A stretch of DNA of 64,000 nt. Source: Balanoglossus misakiensis (Eukaryota; Hemichordata). Position numbers and translations under genes: made by a program. Position 1 is the first letter of the stretch. Each line of letters opens with the position of its first letter. Positions 60,240-64,000 of this stretch are shown here, one piece after another. The notes beneath the pieces were generated by a model, which saw only the letters and a list, made by a program, of their open reading frames with translations, was not told the origin of the DNA and did not search any database. The stretch spans positions 9,238,001-9,302,000 of the forward strand of contig CM082593.2 of the NCBI GenBank assembly GCA_040954595.2, in the 5' to 3' direction.

Positions 60240-60617
60240 ACTTTGATTTTTTTTCGCTGAGTCGATCGATCGATACGTGCCTTTGACCAGAATGCCGGCT
60301 TTCCAGCTAACCGTGCGCTATATCGGTCGCTCCAAAAAAAAATTTGAGATCGCAAAAATTCACACTTTTTTTGCTATAATATCTCAGAAGCTAAACAAGA
60401 AGGTGCTTAAAATATGACTGAAAACAAAAATACAGCTGCGAATTCGAGAAATTCTTACCTTGAAAAGTTTTATCGGCGTCGCCACTTCCGTCAACAAACC
60501 GCTGAGCCTGTGTTTATGAGCTGTCATCAACTCATCAGGGGCGTACACCCAGTGGCCTCGCTTTGAGGTCAAATTCATGATAGCCACAAGAGGGCGCTAG
60601 ACTTATGAAACCCGTGT
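60240..60617 (-). repeat. Right terminal inverted repeat of ISL2EU
   Basis: Inverse copy of 55507-55880. The minus strand carries the same splice donor CTTTTCAAG|GTAAGAAT (exon end 60459), placed to serve the minus-strand nuclease gene. Confidence 0.88.
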
Positions 60618-61715
60618 ATTTGTTTCTATGTATTGGGATTTACAGGGACTTTGCTATATCTCAGGGATTCTCCTGAGGCAGATCTCTAGAATGTGTGAAG
60701 AAGTGTTCTGATCATCACATTTCATTTGACCTTCTTTGCAAATTCAGAGATTGTCTGTGGAGCGAATTGCTACAGGAATTTCATGTGCATGATGTGAGTA
60801 ATCCCACTGCTGATGCATCCACCAGTTTGTTTTTTGGCTGGTTGAATGCAGCAGCAGTGACAGACTCTCACATGAATTTCATTTACAATATTCTTCTACA
60901 ACATTTACAAGGAATTTTCCTCTTTCGACAGGGCACGAGCTTCAATTCACCCACTTACCTACGGGCTTGACGACATCTCCTTCGCACCCTGTGGCACGGT
61001 CGGAATCACCCCACTTACCAAATGATTGATGTCTATGACGAGACCGACCGTGCCCGGTATCAACCAATACTTCTCCAAACTCTGGAGAAGTACGAGGCCA
61101 TTTCACGATCTGGTAGGCCTGATGCCCATCAAGGTGCGGACGCCGTCCTGGAGGAGTACGACTAAAACAACAAGGCCTGAGCTCCTCCAGTGCCCGATTC
61201 AGGTAAGTGGGTTGTCATCTGTAGCAGGCATGATGCCCTGGCCAGTCTGAGAAAGATAGTCTTCTCAGTCGTTAGCCTTGTAAACCCCGAGTCGTTGGAA
61301 CGTAGCCGCCCAGGCTACTCTAACGACTTGACGGGTTTCAGGGGACGACTGAGACAGACATCTTATGTCAAGTATCAGGATGGTCGGTCTCCTATTACCA
61401 TCTCAGGAGATGCTATGGATAGACACATTGGCAATTATAACATCAATGCCGAAGAAAGAAGACGTTCCCTGGTAAGTATCATCTGCCAAGGTAAGTCTCC
61501 AGGCACTGGCAAAAAAAATACTACTTGTTACAGAAAAAGAAAGAGCAGAAATTGAAAGAGAAGAAAAAAAAACAAATGCCACACTTCGACACGAATGCAA
61601 CGACATAATTCAGACACTACCGTTAACATACAGAACATCACTGCATACACAACTACGACGGGCAACAAACAAATCCAAGCTCCTGGAATTACTGCACAGT
61701 GTGCATGATTTATAA
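60618..61715 (+). pseudogene. DUF6589-like protein gene, degenerate, 3' part
   Basis: Continuation of the gene broken at 55506. Removing the transposon and one AT joins NAVKS to FVSMYWDLQGL without a stop. The frame then changes near 60700 to give CKFRDCLWSELLQEF. Later segments are YQMIDVYDETDRARYQ and HQGADAVLEEYD, followed by in-frame TAA (61163-61165) and TGA (61178-61180), then GKWVVICSRHDALASL and DLTGFRGRLRQTSY. The last coding piece runs from about 61511 (ALAKKILLVTEKERAEIER) to TAA at 61713-61715. It connects to the preceding piece only if 31 bp (GTAAGT...CTCCAG) are removed. Confidence 0.62.
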
Positions 61716-63403
61716 GGGGCTATTACAGAAGTGTTTGAATTTGAAATGCAACAGTAAAATTATTAGTGTATTTCAACTTCAAACACCCATTCCCCTTGTC
61801 TATCATATTAACTGTGCACAAAACACAGTATTGGCAAAACAGAAATACACTGCACAGTACACAATTGAATTACAGTGGCTACATATTTTATTGATTTATA
61901 AAAAAAAATCTTTTTTTGGTCATATTTCACAGTTTATCTATTAGTTTACCATGTATCTCTATTCCTTTTTTTTACTTTCCATGATTTAATCTCGTTTTTG
62001 TGTGTATCTTTTTTTCAATTATGTTTAGTCCTCTTGAGGAGCAGCTGTCACTGAAAACTACTGCCACTGTACTTGCTGACCAGCTGAGGAGATTATTGAT
62101 TTTCTATATTCTAATCAACAGAATTTATATATTTTTTTAATTATATTTTTATTGAAAAATTATTTGAAGGTTTCTAAATAGGAATGAAACAAATGAATTA
62201 CGTTTTATATTATAACCCAACATTGAAACATTATTCCAGCCAATCATGTGATAAAAATTCAAATTATGATCATTTCCGAATTTCATTTGTTTAAAATCAT
62301 GACACATTTTTTTTCCTATTTAGAAACCTATTCAACTAACACTTCAGGTGCAATGTTTTACTTTTATTTTATGCTTTAATTACATTTTTATTATATTTTA
62401 GGTTTATTTATTCTTTTACGATTAATTTTTATTTGTTGGCAAAATATTGAGTGTCATTTAATTTTTTTTTATAATAAACTTGGTTTCATATATTATTTAA
62501 ATACAGCAATCATTTCTTTCGCCAAATTGGATTCCAGTGTTATTTTCTTTTATCATTATTTATAAATTATGGGAGTTGATTTGTTAATGGGTATGGGGTT
62601 GGATTGTGTGGGTTCGGGGTTGATAAAGTTGAGAGAGAGTTTTGTGCATTGTTATAATAATCATGAATTGAATGTAATTTTATATGAATTTTTTAGTTCT
62701 TTGTAATAAAAATTTGATAATCTCAAATAGTGGTCAGTTGTGAGGAGTCATTTATTTCAATATTATGCCATTTTTATTTTAGCTTTTTGACAATTGGAAG
62801 TTTACAAAATTATGCATTTATACAATTAATTTTTTTCAAAAATACAGTCATTTCAATAAAACAAATTACAAAAGTGGCAACATCATGCAATGTAATTTTA
62901 ATTTCTTGGCAGTAGAAACATCAGTGTTTCATCTAGGGGGAGGGGGGATTCACCCCCTTGTTGACATGATAGCACCCCTTAGGAACTTGTCATGGGGGGG
63001 GGGGGGCAATGCCCCTTAAAATGATGCTGTGTACATGTTGGAGATATTACAGTCTGCCTTGGAGAGTGGAAACCCCCCTAAATATTCTGGCAATGGGGGA
63101 CGTATCCCCCCTGTTGATGCCATCCTAAATGAAACACTGAAATATGAGTTAAGACAAATTAACTATACTCGGTGACTGAAGAAACTGTATAACATAAATA
63201 ACACCATGTGTATATGACAGATGTCCAGGATATAATTTGTAAACCTACCACAATATAAAGCGCTTCGACGTAAACATCACCGGCGGTTCAAGTTGCAGAA
63301 TTTTCATTTGATTTCACCGTTTTACTGTCAGGTTATCTGGCCGATTCCCCCGATGCTTCTAGATCAATAATTAATCCATACACAAATACCAATTATTCCC
63401 TAC
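61716..63403. other. AT-rich intergenic region, no gene seen
   Basis: Strongly A/T rich from 61900 to 62900, with many TTTATTT and AATAAA strings. From 62936 to 63120 a short block carries runs of G and C (13 G at 62994-63006) and repeated CCCCCTTGTTGA-like pieces. No coding frame with a recognisable product. Confidence 0.5.
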
Positions 63404-63800
63404 CTTGATCGAAAATAACGGTTTAAAAACTCCTGACTCATCATGACGAAGTACATGAAACTTTGTCCAAGAGCATAAGCCAAATGTCATTTGAGGTTTG
63501 ACGGCGTTCTGATCGTATGGGTTGGATTTCTCCCGCAGAAGGCGATACCCAGCACCGACAGTAAGTGCACCTTTATAGTGGTGCATCGCCACTGCCAGTA
63601 CTTGGTGTACGATGAGTGAAGGCATTCTCTGAAGAGTATAGTATTGTGACACGATGACCTGGTGATGGTGTTCGCTCGCCTGCTTTTTCGGTTGTGCGGG
63701 GCTTGTTGTGTCGCTGTCGTCAAAAATAGTGTAGGCGACGAAATCAAAATTTATTATTTTTAAAAAGCACTGGTGAAATGTTTTCTTATTGACCCGGATG
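63404..63800 (-). CDS. Probable exon with HIRAN-like domain, partial
   Basis: Minus-strand open stretch ending at a donor TCAAG|GTAGGG (exon end 63404). It is open upstream past 63750 without a clear ATG, so the true 5' boundary is uncertain and the given limit is approximate. It includes VTVG-like GALTVGAGYRLLREKSNPYDQNAV. Glycine before an aromatic, then Arg-Glu, then Asn-Pro-Tyr-Asp-x-Asn-Ala resembles the HIRAN domain of HLTF and related proteins, which binds DNA ends. After NAV the similarity fades. No start, stop or partner exon was found, so it may be an isolated or decayed fragment. Confidence 0.42.
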
Positions 63801-64000
63801 CAAGTTTGACTCGTACTTTCGTGTTTTTAATTGACGGGATATCCCCAGCGTATTTCACCCCAAAATTACATTTGAATAAAATGGTCGTAATTTTCATACC
63901 AAAGAGCGGGAAAAGACGTATTTCCAAAGAAGTCATTTGTCAGATCGCGTTCTACATATTAACGATATGTTAATTTTTATGCTAATAAGCAACTCCTAAT

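Larger units (their letters stand above)
55507..60617. mobile_element. Complete ISL2EU (IS4EU) DNA transposon
   Basis: 5111 bp flanked by the 2-bp duplication AT (55505-55506 and 60618-60619). Inverted ends begin ACACGGGTTTCATAAGTC and extend more than 300 bp. Inside are two divergent-end, convergently read genes: a THAP/DDE transposase (plus) and a SAP-SWIM-YqaJ nuclease (minus). This two-gene content with AT duplication is, from established knowledge, the signature of the ISL2EU group within the PIF/Harbinger-ISL2EU (PHIS) assemblage. Both coding regions are unbroken, so the copy may be autonomous. It interrupts the DUF6589-like gene. Confidence 0.9.

Overview
This is animal nuclear DNA. 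The coding regions are split by GT-AG introns, there is a long satellite array, and the mobile elements are metazoan types: a Ty3/gypsy LTR retrotransposon, an ISL2EU (THAP transposase plus YqaJ nuclease) DNA transposon, a Crypton-like tyrosine recombinase remnant and several MITEs. The mix (ISL2EU, DUF6589-like, HIRAN-like, Crypton) is what I would expect of a marine invertebrate such as a lancelet, hemichordate, cnidarian or mollusc. I cannot name the species. No RNA gene, CRISPR array or prokaryotic gene was seen.

Positions 1-42437 are about 30 kb of one tandem satellite, broken by insertions. Monomers of about 177-194 bp form a five-monomer higher-order repeat (HOR) of 947 bp (194+177+191+191+194). 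A four-monomer 753-bp form also occurs. About 10 kb of the array is present twice (roughly 2340-20970 and 22690-34170). A complete 8265-bp Ty3/gypsy element (4644-12908, coding on the minus strand) sits in the first copy. The second copy keeps the empty target site at 25549-25552. The two LTRs show no difference by eye. The element has a tRNA-Ser primer site and a textbook -1 frameshift site (TTTAAAC, 6-nt spacer, 8-bp stem) between gag and pol. A TTAA-associated MITE (13857-14506, copied at 26497-27146) and a 2.8-kb TA-flanked non-autonomous DNA transposon (38316-41128) also interrupt the satellite.

At 42437/42438 the satellite stops abruptly, 13 bp into an intron of a minus-strand multi-exon gene (42451-45951). 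That gene encodes an uncharacterised, probably DDE-transposase-derived protein. It is divergently paired, across about 240 bp, with a plus-strand two-exon gene (46193-48068) for a SAM-domain, coiled-coil protein with an acidic tail. This pair is the best candidate for an undescribed element or domesticated module.

From 48.1 to 53.9 kb lie two long hairpins, a decayed Crypton-type recombinase split by a MITE with a 9-bp target duplication, and an unrecognised minus-strand gene. From 54.0 to 61.7 kb a DUF6589-like plus-strand gene is degenerate (frameshifts and stops) and split by an apparently intact 5111-bp ISL2EU transposon (55507-60617, AT target duplication, TIRs of at least 300 bp). Its two divergent genes each seem to draw a 5' untranslated exon from the adjacent TIR. 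The last 2.3 kb is AT-rich and non-coding apart from a probable HIRAN-like exon near the right edge.
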